Positions 49,594-58,184 of a stretch of DNA of 64,000 bases are shown piece after piece. The stretch covers positions 263,531-327,530 of the forward strand of contig JAMHWD010000018.1 in NCBI GenBank assembly GCA_035911135.1, in the 5' to 3' direction. The translations under genes and the position numbers were made by a program. Below the pieces are notes generated by a model. The model had not been told where the DNA came from. It did not search any database and worked only from the letters and a program-made list of their open reading frames with translations. How positions within the stretch are numbered: position 1 is the stretch's first letter; each line of letters opens with the position of its first letter. This DNA is from JAMHWD01 sp035911135 (lineage in GTDB: Bacteria > Pseudomonadota > Alphaproteobacteria > Micavibrionales > Micavibrionaceae).

Positions 49594-49971
49594 ATAATTT
49601 GAAACCTCTTTGTTCCCGTGAATACTGGAGTTCTTGATAAAGCGATTTGCGAAGTGATACTGCTGGAGGAGTGTAGGTAAGAAGAAACGAAGTGGGAAGG
49701 AAAAAACCCAAGCATTCCGTTATATTGCTGTGGATTATTCCTGTATGAAATTTAGCATTTTTTAATCATTAAACGCAAAGTTCGCGCCCAAGTATTTTAT
49801 TTTGTTCATCAATTTGAAATGAGAAAAGATTCAAAAACCCCAAGAAAACCCTTGGGATAATCAAAATTTCATCCCTGTGGATAACATTCCAAGACCTTGA
49901 TACACGCTGTTTAACAATCTTTTAACACCAACCCTCTATTATTTTCATAAATACATAAGGGGTTAATGTAT
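49594..49971. promoter_or_regulatory. ftsZ upstream region with DnaA-box-like sites
   Basis: 378 bp without a gene. TTGCGT and TAAATT, 18 bp apart on the minus strand at about 49740-49780, could form the ftsZ promoter. TGTGGATAA at 49876-49884 is an exact DnaA box (TTATCCACA) on the minus strand. TGTGGATTA at 49729-49737 and TTATCCACT at 49981-49989 (just inside the next ORF) each have one mismatch. A CCCAAG/CTTGGG hairpin lies near 49842-49859. Confidence 0.5.
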
Positions 49972-50070
49972 ATGAGCGTATTATCCACTGCGGAAACCGA
50001 TGCACACCGGACTAATCCGGACTTCCAGCAACTCAATGCTCAGGATTTCATGGCCCTGAATCCCGCCTGA
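49972..50070 (+). CDS. Small leader ORF (32 codons) before the 412-residue gene
   Basis: ATG 49972 follows AAGGGG by nine bases and reads MSVLSTAETDAHRTNPDFQQ to a stop at 50068-50070, two bases before the start of the next gene. It lacks any family signature. It may be a translationally coupled leader peptide, or the 5' part of the following gene separated by a one-base shift. The downstream frame is closed at 50013-50015, so a simple single frame does not join them. Confidence 0.45.
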   Translation: MSVLSTAETDAHRTNPDFQQLNAQDFMALNPA

Positions 50071-50072
50071 TC

Positions 50073-51311
50073 ATGGCAGGATACTATCAAACTGACGAAG
50101 TAAACCCCTATGGCGCGGAAGCTAATGCTTCCACGGACCTCACCGAAGCTTACAACAATTTCAAGGCGGATCTGCAAAGGCCATTTGACCAGACCTCGAT
50201 GGATATGACCGATAAACAGGCCTTTACCGCGATGGTCGGCACGCAATATAGCGGCTATGATCTTAATGATCCACGCGTCGTGCTGGATGCTGCGCGCGTG
50301 GCCATTGTCGATCCCGGCCATGAGCAATCCTATGAACTCAAAACAGGCGGCGAAGGCAGCGATCCCGAATGGGGGATGCGTATTAAAGATGCCACGCAGG
50401 ACCTGCTTTTCACCGAAGACCGCAGCCCCGAACAGCAAGCCGTTACCGAAGGCGTTTTAAGATCATGGGGCGGCCAGAACGCTGATGGCTCAAAACTCAC
50501 AATTGACGGCGAGCGCGGCGCGAACGATATCGGTGCCGAAAACAAGTTCTGGGAGCAGATCACATCATATTTCACATTGGACGAGGCCATGGGTCAAAGC
50601 GGCGCGGAAAATGCCGATATCGCCCCGCAGGACCATCGCCCCGATGCCAGTCAGGGTACGATCGACAGCCTGATCCGCCAGGCCGATGATACCAGCCTTT
50701 ACGTCCCCGGCGGCGCGATGAAGGGCGATATCGGCCCTGACAGCATCGTACTCTCCAAAAACCCCAATGATATCCCCGCGACGAAAGTCTTTGCCCTTGA
50801 TGAAAATCCCACAGAGCTAAGCACCACCCAGACCATGATGTTACAAGGCATTATGACGGTTGTTTATGGTGAGGAAGCCGTAGGCGGCGTTGACGGCATG
50901 GCTGGCCGCAAGACGAAAGAAACAACAGAAGATTTCCTGCGCGAGAACGGCTTTGACGATCTGGCTGATTCTATTGCCACAGACGGCCTGAACAGCCATC
51001 ATTTCGAAGCCGTACGCAATATCGCCATTACCTTGCATGAACACAAGGCCGAAGTGAACGGCATTGTTCTGGGCGATAAAATGCATGAGATGGTCAATGA
51101 AGCCGTCGGCGATAATCCCAATATCGTCAAGGCGCAGCACAATGATGACATTATGGCCGTTCAGGCGGCCATGAATATTCTCGGCTCCCGCACGGCGATG
51201 GATGGCATGTATGGCGGCCAGACACAAAAGAATATGAACGAGCTGGATGCGAAATACATGCGCGATCCCGATGCCGATTTCACGCGCACAATGCCGATGA
51301 TGAAGCCCTGA
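50073..51311 (+). CDS. 412-residue unknown protein with peptidoglycan-binding-like repeats, between ftsZ and ftsA
   Basis: Acidic soluble protein without signal peptide. Two segments resemble PG-binding_1 repeats: TMMLQGIMTVVYGEEAVGGV followed by DGMAGRKTKETTEDFLRENG (about 252-295), and AVQAAMNILGSRTAMDGMYG followed by GQTQKNMNEL (about 360-395). In a cytosolic protein these may do something other than bind wall. No other domain is recognised. The gene is read against ftsZ and ftsA and ends 11 bp before the ftsA stop. Upstream are a short coupled ORF and a region with DnaA-box-like sites. Could be secreted by a non-Sec route or be a division-linked regulator. Confidence 0.65.
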   Translation: MAGYYQTDEVNPYGAEANASTDLTEAYNNFKADLQRPFDQTSMDMTDKQAFTAMVGTQYSGYDLNDPRVVLDAARVAIVDPGHEQSYELKTGGEGSDPEWGMRIKDATQDLLFTEDRSPEQQAVTEGVLRSWGGQNADGSKLTIDGERGANDIGAENKFWEQITSYFTLDEAMGQSGAENADIAPQDHRPDASQGTIDSLIRQADDTSLYVPGGAMKGDIGPDSIVLSKNPNDIPATKVFALDENPTELSTTQTMMLQGIMTVVYGEEAVGGVDGMAGRKTKETTEDFLRENGFDDLADSIATDGLNSHHFEAVRNIAITLHEHKAEVNGIVLGDKMHEMVNEAVGDNPNIVKAQHNDDIMAVQAAMNILGSRTAMDGMYGGQTQKNMNELDAKYMRDPDADFTRTMPMMKP

Positions 51312-51322
51312 TCATACCTTGA

Positions 51323-52597
51323 TTACCAGTTCTCTCTCAGCCATAGCTTCGTGCGCTCCCAAAGCGTGCCGGGTTCGACCTGTGCGATAATATCGGCGGG
51401 CATTTCATCAGTTCTCTCGGATGCATAAGTCAGCAAGCCGGCCGTGGTGGCATAAGCCGGGCCATTGACGCTATCGGGTAACCCCGACAAACGAATAGGG
51501 CGACCAATACGCACCTGCTTGTCCAGCACATGCTGCGCCAGTTCCCGGATGCCGGCCATCTCGGCGCCGCCACCCGTCAGCACGACACGCCGCCCCAGCG
51601 CGGGGCCAAGTCCGCTGTCATTCAAACGCGCGCGGACGTGCTCAAATATTTCCTCAATACGCGGCTGGATGATCCCCACCAGCAATGATCTTTGGATATG
51701 ATTGGGCGGGCCGCGCTCATCCTCACCCAGGCGCGGCACATCAATCAGTTCATTCTCATCCGTGCTGGAGCCCATCGCCCCGCCAAAATTCTTCTTCAGG
51801 CGCTCTGCATCGGCAACCGATGTGGTCAAACCCTTGGCAATGTCATTCGTCACATGCTTGCCGCCAATGGGAATGGCATCGGCATAGACAAGGGCGTTAT
51901 TCTGAAAGACCGCCATGGATGTCACGCCCGCGCCCATATCAATCACCGTACAGCCCAGATCCATTTCATCCTCAACCAGACTGGCCAGCCCGGCCGCATA
52001 GGAGGAAATGCAAAAGGCGGTAATATCCAGATGCGAACGCTCGATACAGGCCGCCATATTCCGCAATGATCCCATATCACCCGTCACCAGATGAATATCA
52101 ACCCGCATATTCTGACCGTACATGCCGCGCGGCTCGTTGATTCCATCATGCCCGTCAATATGAAAGCCGACGGGAATAGTGTGAATCAGCTCATACTCGC
52201 TGCTCAGCTCTTCTTCCTGTGCCTTGGCCAATGCGCGGCGGATATCGTTATCGGTCACCTCATGCCCCAGAATACGGACTTCGGCGCTGTGCGAATGCGA
52301 CAGGGAATGCACGCCGGGCAGATTGACAATCACCTCGCGCAGCGGATAACCCTTGAGATCGTCCGAGGCCATTTTCTCGGCATCATGCACCGCCTTGCGG
52401 ATCGCATCCTCGGCCTTGTCGATATCGACAACCGTGCCGCTTTTGATGCCCTGGCTGATCTGCTGGCCAACGCCCAGGACCTCGAAATTTCCGGCCTCAT
52501 CCACCACACGGCCAATAAAACAGGCAATCTTAGAGCTGCCGATATCCAGCGCCGCCAAAAGCGATCCACGTTGCTTGTGTTTGTTATTTTTCATCAT
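51323..52597 (-). CDS. ftsA: Cell division protein FtsA
   Basis: 424 residues from ATG 52597. The actin-fold protein that tethers FtsZ to the membrane. Motifs: LAALDIGSSKIACFIGRVVD at the start, VIDMGAGVTSMAVFQNNALV in the phosphate-2 loop, GRRVVLTGGGAEMAGIRELA, and an amphipathic C-terminal helix LWERTKLWLRENW that binds the membrane. ftsQ lies upstream on the same strand, 40 bp away. Instead of ftsZ, a plus-strand gene follows the stop within 11 bp, which is unusual for this cluster. The ribosome site is weak. Confidence 0.95.
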   Translation of the reverse strand: MMKNNKHKQRGSLLAALDIGSSKIACFIGRVVDEAGNFEVLGVGQQISQGIKSGTVVDIDKAEDAIRKAVHDAEKMASDDLKGYPLREVIVNLPGVHSLSHSHSAEVRILGHEVTDNDIRRALAKAQEEELSSEYELIHTIPVGFHIDGHDGINEPRGMYGQNMRVDIHLVTGDMGSLRNMAACIERSHLDITAFCISSYAAGLASLVEDEMDLGCTVIDMGAGVTSMAVFQNNALVYADAIPIGGKHVTNDIAKGLTTSVADAERLKKNFGGAMGSSTDENELIDVPRLGEDERGPPNHIQRSLLVGIIQPRIEEIFEHVRARLNDSGLGPALGRRVVLTGGGAEMAGIRELAQHVLDKQVRIGRPIRLSGLPDSVNGPAYATTAGLLTYASERTDEMPADIIAQVEPGTLWERTKLWLRENW

Positions 52598-52637
52598 GGG
52601 CGGGCGGTACAAACCTAAAAAAAGAGAAGCAACTTAC

Positions 52638-53531
52638 CTAAATGTTATTATCCGGCTTGAAGGCCGCATCCTGACTCTGTCCTTCGGGATTATAGTCCTG
52701 AACCTTGCCAGGCGCAGCCTGCACAATAATACGGTCCGTATTGCGAAGGTCAATATGATCGAGATTTTTATCCAGAATCGCGCTTTGCTCCTGCTCATTG
52801 GCCAAACGGCGCAGGGCAAGGCCGATATCTGTCTCCGGCAGCTTCACAGTCACGCCGTCCACCGATGTCAGATTCCAGCGCCGCCCGCCAACCCAGCTCG
52901 CCACTTCAATCTTGCTGCGAAGATCCGGTTCGGCATTAAGCGTCTCGACAAGCGTTTTGGCGTTTTGTGGTGCGCCCTCGCCCACGACCATCAGGAAATC
53001 CCCAAACGCGCCAAGGCCTTTATCGGTCAGCACCACACCTTCATCATCGATCAGGTATAATCGCTTCTGGCTCTGCCACAGGGCAACAGGCGTGCGCTCC
53101 ACCAGCCCTAGAAAAATCGTATCGGGCAAACGGCGCTCCAGCTGAACAGCCTTAACCCATGAGACATCTTCCAGTCTTTTTCGGGATTTTTCGATATCAA
53201 AGGCAAAAATCGGCCCGCCCTGCTCAACCCCCAGCGCAGCCATCAAGGTATCGGCCTCCGTATTCACACGGCCCTCCACGAGAATATTCTCCACCGAAAA
53301 CCCAAGATCAGCGCTGGCGCTTAAAAAACTCTCATGGGCAAATTCCTGTGCGCGGATCGCCGCCCCGCTCAGCCATACCCAGGCCGCTGCCCATACCACA
53401 ATCACAATCACGGCCAGAATCCCGCCAGACCGGCGCAGCCAGACCATGAAAATATCACGCTTGGTTGCAGGCCTTCTGATGGTGCTGCGGCGTGTGCCGC
53501 GCTTCTTTTTCTTCTTGCCAAGAGAGATCAT
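52638..53531 (-). CDS. ftsQ: Cell division protein FtsQ
   Basis: 297 residues. A basic cytoplasmic N-terminus (KKKKKRGTRRSTIRR) and one membrane segment (about 37-56) are followed by a POTRA domain (LGFSVENILVEGRVNTEADT) and the FtsQ beta domain with WVKAVQLERRLPDTIFLGLV, ERTPVALWQ and YLIDDEGVVL. It recruits FtsB/FtsL in the division complex. It lies between ddl and ftsA, the classical position. The start codon follows the ddl stop by 20 bp. Confidence 0.93.
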   Translation of the reverse strand: MISLGKKKKKRGTRRSTIRRPATKRDIFMVWLRRSGGILAVIVIVVWAAAWVWLSGAAIRAQEFAHESFLSASADLGFSVENILVEGRVNTEADTLMAALGVEQGGPIFAFDIEKSRKRLEDVSWVKAVQLERRLPDTIFLGLVERTPVALWQSQKRLYLIDDEGVVLTDKGLGAFGDFLMVVGEGAPQNAKTLVETLNAEPDLRSKIEVASWVGGRRWNLTSVDGVTVKLPETDIGLALRRLANEQEQSAILDKNLDHIDLRNTDRIIVQAAPGKVQDYNPEGQSQDAAFKPDNNI

Positions 53532-53551
53532 CGTATCGCTATCTACCCCTC

Positions 53552-54781
53552 CTATGTATGACGCTTAAGCAAACGGGCATCAACCGGAACCGGATCGGCC
53601 GGAACGGCAGAGGCACGGTGCAGCGCCTTCGCTTCTTCAACCAGCTGCGTTAAAAACCGCGTAAAGAGAACCGGATTTTCCTTCGAGGCTTCCCACAGGA
53701 AATACCCGTATGATCCGGGGCATGGGTTGATCTCGTTCATCCAGATCTCGCCGGTGGCGCTATTACCGATAAAATCAATGCGCGGCGCGCCGGACCCTTC
53801 GAGCGCCTCATAAAGCCGCATCGCCCAGTCCCGGATATCGTTTTCCTTCTCCGGCGGCAGCGCAGGGTTAAGCTCGCGCGTCAGGGATAACATCCCCTCG
53901 CTGCTTTGCCCCGGTGTTTTCGTGCCGGATTTCCCTTTCCCCGCACCGGAAAGATATTTCTGTTTGAAATCCAGCAATTCCTGCGTGTTCTTCGGGCGCT
54001 CAATGGCTGACGTTACGATTTTCCCATCAACGCGGCGTATGGCGGCGTTATATTCCACCAGATTGGCCACGAATGGTTCAATGATCGCGGCAGAATCATA
54101 ACGGAATATGGCAGGCAAACAGGCTGCGACTTCTTCGTATGATGTCGCCTTGGCCACGCCGATCGAGCTGCCCAGATGACAGGGCTTGACGATAACCGGA
54201 AACGAGAGCTTGCCCATAACGGCCTTGATATGATCTTCCGGCAGGATATAGCCGCTGGATGGGCGGCGCAAAATCGCAAAAGGAAGCGTTGGAATACCGA
54301 TCGCCATCATCAACGCCTTGGACAGCGCCTTATCCATCGTGACGGCCGATGCCATGGTCCGCATCCCTGTATAGGGAATCCGCGCTGTTTCAAACAGGCC
54401 TTGAATATTACCATCCTCGCCGATCAAGCCATGAAAAACAGGCAACGCCACGTCAAACTCAATAGGCTTTGGATTTTTAAAAAGCCCTCGCGCCTTGGGA
54501 ATCAAAACGCCTTTGCGCTCGCCCGAAGACCGGATATCCGGCGTGACTTCGGTCAACGAGGCCAGCAGCACGCGGTCGGGCAGGAAATTCTCGCGGCGGC
54601 GAAGCGCATCGCCCGTGTACCAGAACCCATCCGTGGTGATATAAACCGGGAAAGCCTCGTATTTCGCAGGGTCCATCGCGCTCAGGACTTGCAGGCCCGA
54701 CACCACGCTGACATCGTGTTCGGGTGATCTGCCGCCGAAAAATACGGCTATTTTCTCTTTGGTGCTTGGCGTCTGGGTCAT
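53552..54781 (-). CDS. D-alanine-D-alanine ligase family ATP-grasp, atypical long form
   Basis: 409 residues from ATG 54781, longer than typical DdlB (300-370). The N-terminus has KIAVFFGGRSPEHDVSVVSG, and the ATP-grasp core has VIVKPCHLGSSIGVAKATSY and PRIDFIGNSATGEIWMNEIN. The omega-loop part is odd, with KYLSGAGKGKSGTKTPGQSS and a Pro-rich stretch. The usual NTMPGFT is replaced by NPCPGSYGYFLWEASK, a motif I associate with a divergent clade seen beside Mur ligases in other phyla. It occupies the dcw ddl position and should make D-Ala-D-Ala or a variant. It is divergent from the hydrolase-Mur ligase pair. Confidence 0.8.
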   Translation of the reverse strand: MTQTPSTKEKIAVFFGGRSPEHDVSVVSGLQVLSAMDPAKYEAFPVYITTDGFWYTGDALRRRENFLPDRVLLASLTEVTPDIRSSGERKGVLIPKARGLFKNPKPIEFDVALPVFHGLIGEDGNIQGLFETARIPYTGMRTMASAVTMDKALSKALMMAIGIPTLPFAILRRPSSGYILPEDHIKAVMGKLSFPVIVKPCHLGSSIGVAKATSYEEVAACLPAIFRYDSAAIIEPFVANLVEYNAAIRRVDGKIVTSAIERPKNTQELLDFKQKYLSGAGKGKSGTKTPGQSSEGMLSLTRELNPALPPEKENDIRDWAMRLYEALEGSGAPRIDFIGNSATGEIWMNEINPCPGSYGYFLWEASKENPVLFTRFLTQLVEEAKALHRASAVPADPVPVDARLLKRHT

Positions 54782-54880
54782 TGAAATAATTGCTTTGGAA
54801 TAACTGCCGTGACGGCAGGCGGAATTTTTGATACTGATATTTAAATATAATGGGGAAATCCCGCATTTGGAAGTATTGCC

Positions 54881-55663
54881 TTGAAATCGTTCACAGCTCA
54901 TAACGCAACTTTTTTCTACGCCGAAACCGGACAGGCGGAAAAGCCGCCCTTCTGGTGGGCGCATGGCTGGGGCCAGTCACATGGCGCATTCCTGCCGCTG
55001 GCCGGGTCATTTGAGGCGCGGTTTCATCATCATCTCATCGACTTTCCCGGCTTTGGCGCCTCGCCGCCCCCGCCCGGCGATTGGGGTACGGAAGATTATG
55101 CAGAAGCCATTGCCGCACATCTAAAATCCACAGGCAGCCCGCCGATCATCTGGGCCGGGCATTCTTTTGGCGCGCGCGTTGGCCTGCAACTGGCCTCCCG
55201 CTATCCGGAACTGGTCAAGGCCGTGATCTTCATTGCCGGGGCCGGGTTAAAACGCAAAAGAAGCCCATGGCAGAAATTCAAATTCAAATCCCGCATCTAT
55301 ATTTATAAAGCCTTGAAAAAACTGGCAGGATTTGGCCTCATCGACAAGGACAGGCTGGCTGCCCGGTTTGGCAGCCGCGATTACCAGAATGCCGGCGCCA
55401 TGCGCGCGACCTTTATTAAGGTCGTCAATGAGGACCTCACCCCGCAGGCCGCAGCAACAACCTGCCCTGCGCTTTTGATTTACGGAAAAAACGATAACGA
55501 AACCCCGCCGGAATTTGGCGAGCGTCAGAAAAAACTCATGAAAAACGCGCAGCTTCATATTCTGGATGGTCAGGATCATTACGCCGTTTTATCATCAGGA
55601 CGGCATCAGGTTGCCGCGATTATGGATGAATTCCTGCATGATCTTGAAAAGGGACAAGGTTAA
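54881..55663 (+). CDS. Alpha/beta hydrolase coupled to a membrane Mur ligase gene
   Basis: 260 residues from a TTG start (ribosome site GGAAG); no signal peptide. The fold is clear: PFWWAHGWGQSHGAFLPL near residue 24, HLIDFPGFGASPPPPG, nucleophile elbow WAGHSFGARVGLQLA (Ser at about 96), IYGKNDNETPP with the acid and LDGQDHYAVL with the His. The substrate is unknown. The stop overlaps the next start by one base (TAATG), so it is translated with the Mur ligase-like gene. It is divergent from ddl, with 99 bp between start codons. A role in precursor editing or turnover of the peptide is conceivable. Confidence 0.8.
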   Translation: MKSFTAHNATFFYAETGQAEKPPFWWAHGWGQSHGAFLPLAGSFEARFHHHLIDFPGFGASPPPPGDWGTEDYAEAIAAHLKSTGSPPIIWAGHSFGARVGLQLASRYPELVKAVIFIAGAGLKRKRSPWQKFKFKSRIYIYKALKKLAGFGLIDKDRLAARFGSRDYQNAGAMRATFIKVVNEDLTPQAAATTCPALLIYGKNDNETPPEFGERQKKLMKNAQLHILDGQDHYAVLSSGRHQVAAIMDEFLHDLEKGQG

Positions 55664-57258
55664 TGATTTTAGAAACATTCACCGTTTTCATGGTGTTTCT
55701 GGCCTATCTGGGCTTTGCCGCCAAACGACTGCTGACCTATCTGCATGTCTTCCAGCAGGAAGAATATGACGGGCGGCGTTTTTTAGGCTGGGTTATCGCC
55801 CACCGCGTTATTGATAAACGTCTGACGCCTATTCTCCTGATTTTAGGGATTGCATGGTTTTTTGCCGGTGAATTTGCCTTTCTGGTGGATCTGGGGGCGC
55901 TGATTGCCTTTGCGCTGATTGGTTATACCGAGAAAGACCCGCGCAAGGATTCCAAGAAAAAACTGGCCTTCACCTCCCGCGCCAAACGCATATTTACCTG
56001 CGCCATGATCGCGGCCACCCTGCCCGCTCTGCCTGTGCTGCTATTTAATTTCCCGTTGGTCTGGGTTGTGCTGGTGCAAGCCATGCCGCTCTTTCTGGTG
56101 CTGGGCAATCTGGTTCTCCAGCCCTATGAGAACCGCACCCAGAACAAATTCTGGAACGAGGCCCATCAAAAACTCCTGCGCCTCTCCCCCACCGTCATTG
56201 GTGTCACCGGATCATTCGGCAAGACATCGGTCAAGCATATCCTGGCCCATATCCTGCAAACTGCCGCGCCCACGCTGGCCACGCCGGGCAGCGTCAATAC
56301 GCCCATGGGCATATCGCGCATCATCCGCGAGCAGCTGGATGAAACGCATCGCTATTTTATCGTGGAGATGGGCGCATATGGCCCCGGCTCTATCGCCCGG
56401 CTCTGCAGACTTGCCCCCCCTGATTACGGCATTATCACCGCCCTTGGTCATGCGCATTATGAGCGCTTCAAAAGTTTAGAGGCCGTGGCCGAGACAAAAT
56501 TTGAACTCGCCGCTGCCGCCATCAAGCGCGATGGCAAAGTGATCGTGCAGGAAAAAACGCTGCGCTTCCCTTATACGGAAGGCTTCAAATCCGACAATAT
56601 TGCTTCCTTTATCATCTCCGGCAATGCGCCTACCTGCAATCTGTTGATTGAACGCGCCGAGCAGAAAATGAACGGGCTTGAGATGCGTATCCGCTGGGAT
56701 AACGCCACATATATTCTTGACGTGCCGCTGTTTGGCCTTCATCACGCCGATAACGTCGCTCTGGCCTTTGCCGGAGCCTGCACCTTAGGGCTGGATCCGC
56801 GTCAGGTCGTCACGGCCTTGAAATCCACGCCGCAAATCCCCCACCGCCTTGAGGTCAAACCCATGCCGGGCAAGGGCATTATCATTGATGATGCCTATAA
56901 TTCCAATCCGCTGGGCTTTCGCTCGGCGCTCGATCTGCTGCACCAGCTTGGTCATAAAAAGCGCAAGATCCTGATTACACCCGGTATGGTCGAACTGGGC
57001 AGCGCCCATGATGAAATCCACCGGCAGGTCGGCATCCACGCCGCGCGCAGCTGCGATATCGCCATCATCATCCAGCCAAGCCGCATCCAGAGCTTCATAC
57101 AAGGCTTCAAGGAAGAAGCCAGAGCCGATCAGGCGCTCATAGAATTCGAGACCTTCGCCGAAGCGCAGAAATGGGCCAATGACAATATGAACGGAACAGA
57201 TGTTGTGCTGATTGAAAACGACCTGCCCGATTTATACGAGCGCGTGCCGAAACTCTAA
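55663..57258 (+). CDS. Membrane-anchored Mur ligase (MurF-like)
   Basis: 531 residues. Four hydrophobic segments occupy the first 155 residues (about 5-20, 55-88, 108-128, 132-150), followed by a Mur ligase. The ATP motif GVTGSFGKTSVK lies at about 180-191, the metal/substrate part EMGAYGPGSIARLC at about 242, a TALGHAHYERFKS catalytic segment, HHADNVALAFAGA, and a DDAYNSNPLGFRSALD C-terminal motif as in MurF. It could add D-Ala-D-Ala or another dipeptide to a UDP-MurNAc peptide at the membrane. Canonical cytosolic MurF would lie off the right edge. It is convergent with murB, overlapping by 4 bp. Confidence 0.82.
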   Translation: MILETFTVFMVFLAYLGFAAKRLLTYLHVFQQEEYDGRRFLGWVIAHRVIDKRLTPILLILGIAWFFAGEFAFLVDLGALIAFALIGYTEKDPRKDSKKKLAFTSRAKRIFTCAMIAATLPALPVLLFNFPLVWVVLVQAMPLFLVLGNLVLQPYENRTQNKFWNEAHQKLLRLSPTVIGVTGSFGKTSVKHILAHILQTAAPTLATPGSVNTPMGISRIIREQLDETHRYFIVEMGAYGPGSIARLCRLAPPDYGIITALGHAHYERFKSLEAVAETKFELAAAAIKRDGKVIVQEKTLRFPYTEGFKSDNIASFIISGNAPTCNLLIERAEQKMNGLEMRIRWDNATYILDVPLFGLHHADNVALAFAGACTLGLDPRQVVTALKSTPQIPHRLEVKPMPGKGIIIDDAYNSNPLGFRSALDLLHQLGHKKRKILITPGMVELGSAHDEIHRQVGIHAARSCDIAIIIQPSRIQSFIQGFKEEARADQALIEFETFAEAQKWANDNMNGTDVVLIENDLPDLYERVPKL

Positions 57259-58172
57259 AGCGCTCGCTCGCCGATACGCTTGATCTCCCAGCGCAGATCG
57301 AGCTTTAGTTTTTTCCGGGCGCGGGCAATCAGTTCATCTCCCAGATTCTCCAGATCCTCGGCACTGGCACTGCCGGTATTGATCATGAAATTGCAATGCT
57401 GCTCGGACATCTGCGCCCCGCCTATGACAAGGCCGCGCCCTTCCACCATCTCCACCACCTGCCATGCTTTTGTGCCCTCAGGCAAGCCTGCCTTTTTCAG
57501 CTCTTCCGCGGATGGGTTGGCAAAAGTTGAACCGCCTGTCTTTTCGCGGATAGGCTGAGTTTCGTTACGCTTTTCTTTGATCTCGGTCATACGCGCCTTG
57601 ATCGTATCGTAATCTTGCGAGCTGCCTTTCAAGATAGCGCTGACCACGATCCCGCCTTCGGGCATTTCCGTATGGCGATAGGACATTTTCAAGCCTTCCG
57701 GCTTGCAGATTTTCAGCGTGCCATCGGGCAGCAGCACCACAGCCGAAACCAGAACATCTTTCACTTCCGCGCCATAGGCCCCGGCATTCATGGCAATCGC
57801 TCCGCCCATCGAACCCGGAATGCCTGATAAAAATTCCAGACCGCCAATCCCCGCCTTCATCGCCGCGCCGGCAACGCTGCCGTTCAGGGCGCCGCAATAA
57901 ACGCGGATATTGGCATCATCCAGAACATCAATGCCGGACATCTTTTTACCCAGCCTTATCGTAATGCCACGAATACCGCCATCACGCACAATGGTATTGG
58001 CCAGCCCGCCAATGATCGTGACGGGGTCAGTGCAGGAGGCCATGAAATTGCGAAGATCTTCCATATCCGACGGCTCGAACAGCCGATCAGCGCGGCCGCC
58101 GCAACCAAACCAGCTCTCCGCCCCCAGCTTTACATCTTCGCGCATTCGGGAATCGGGCGTGTAGGATAACAT
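57255..58172 (-). CDS. murB: UDP-N-acetylenolpyruvoylglucosamine reductase
   Basis: 305 residues. FAD enzyme reducing the enolpyruvyl group to make UDP-MurNAc. N-terminal FAD site ESWFGCGGRADRL and VTIIGGLANTIVRDGGIRG at about 45-63, then GIGGLEFLSGIPGSMGGAIA with NAGAYGAEV, YRHTEMP, GGSTFANPS carrying the proton-donor Ser, and a C-terminal EQHCNFMINTGSASAEDLENL. The ribosome site AAGGAT is good. It has the long-loop arrangement (type I) judged by the YRHTEMP segment. Its end overlaps the end of the Mur ligase-like gene; murC is upstream. Confidence 0.95.
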   Translation of the reverse strand: MLSYTPDSRMREDVKLGAESWFGCGGRADRLFEPSDMEDLRNFMASCTDPVTIIGGLANTIVRDGGIRGITIRLGKKMSGIDVLDDANIRVYCGALNGSVAGAAMKAGIGGLEFLSGIPGSMGGAIAMNAGAYGAEVKDVLVSAVVLLPDGTLKICKPEGLKMSYRHTEMPEGGIVVSAILKGSSQDYDTIKARMTEIKEKRNETQPIREKTGGSTFANPSAEELKKAGLPEGTKAWQVVEMVEGRGLVIGGAQMSEQHCNFMINTGSASAEDLENLGDELIARARKKLKLDLRWEIKRIGERAL

Positions 58173-58184
58173 AGCGGGATCCTT

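Noticed and set aside
49594..50072. Replication origin suggested by DnaA-box-like sites and AT-rich DNA
   Set aside because: Only one exact box, no cluster of boxes in phase, no origin-linked genes (dnaA, hemE, parAB) nearby. Control of ftsZ is the simpler reading.
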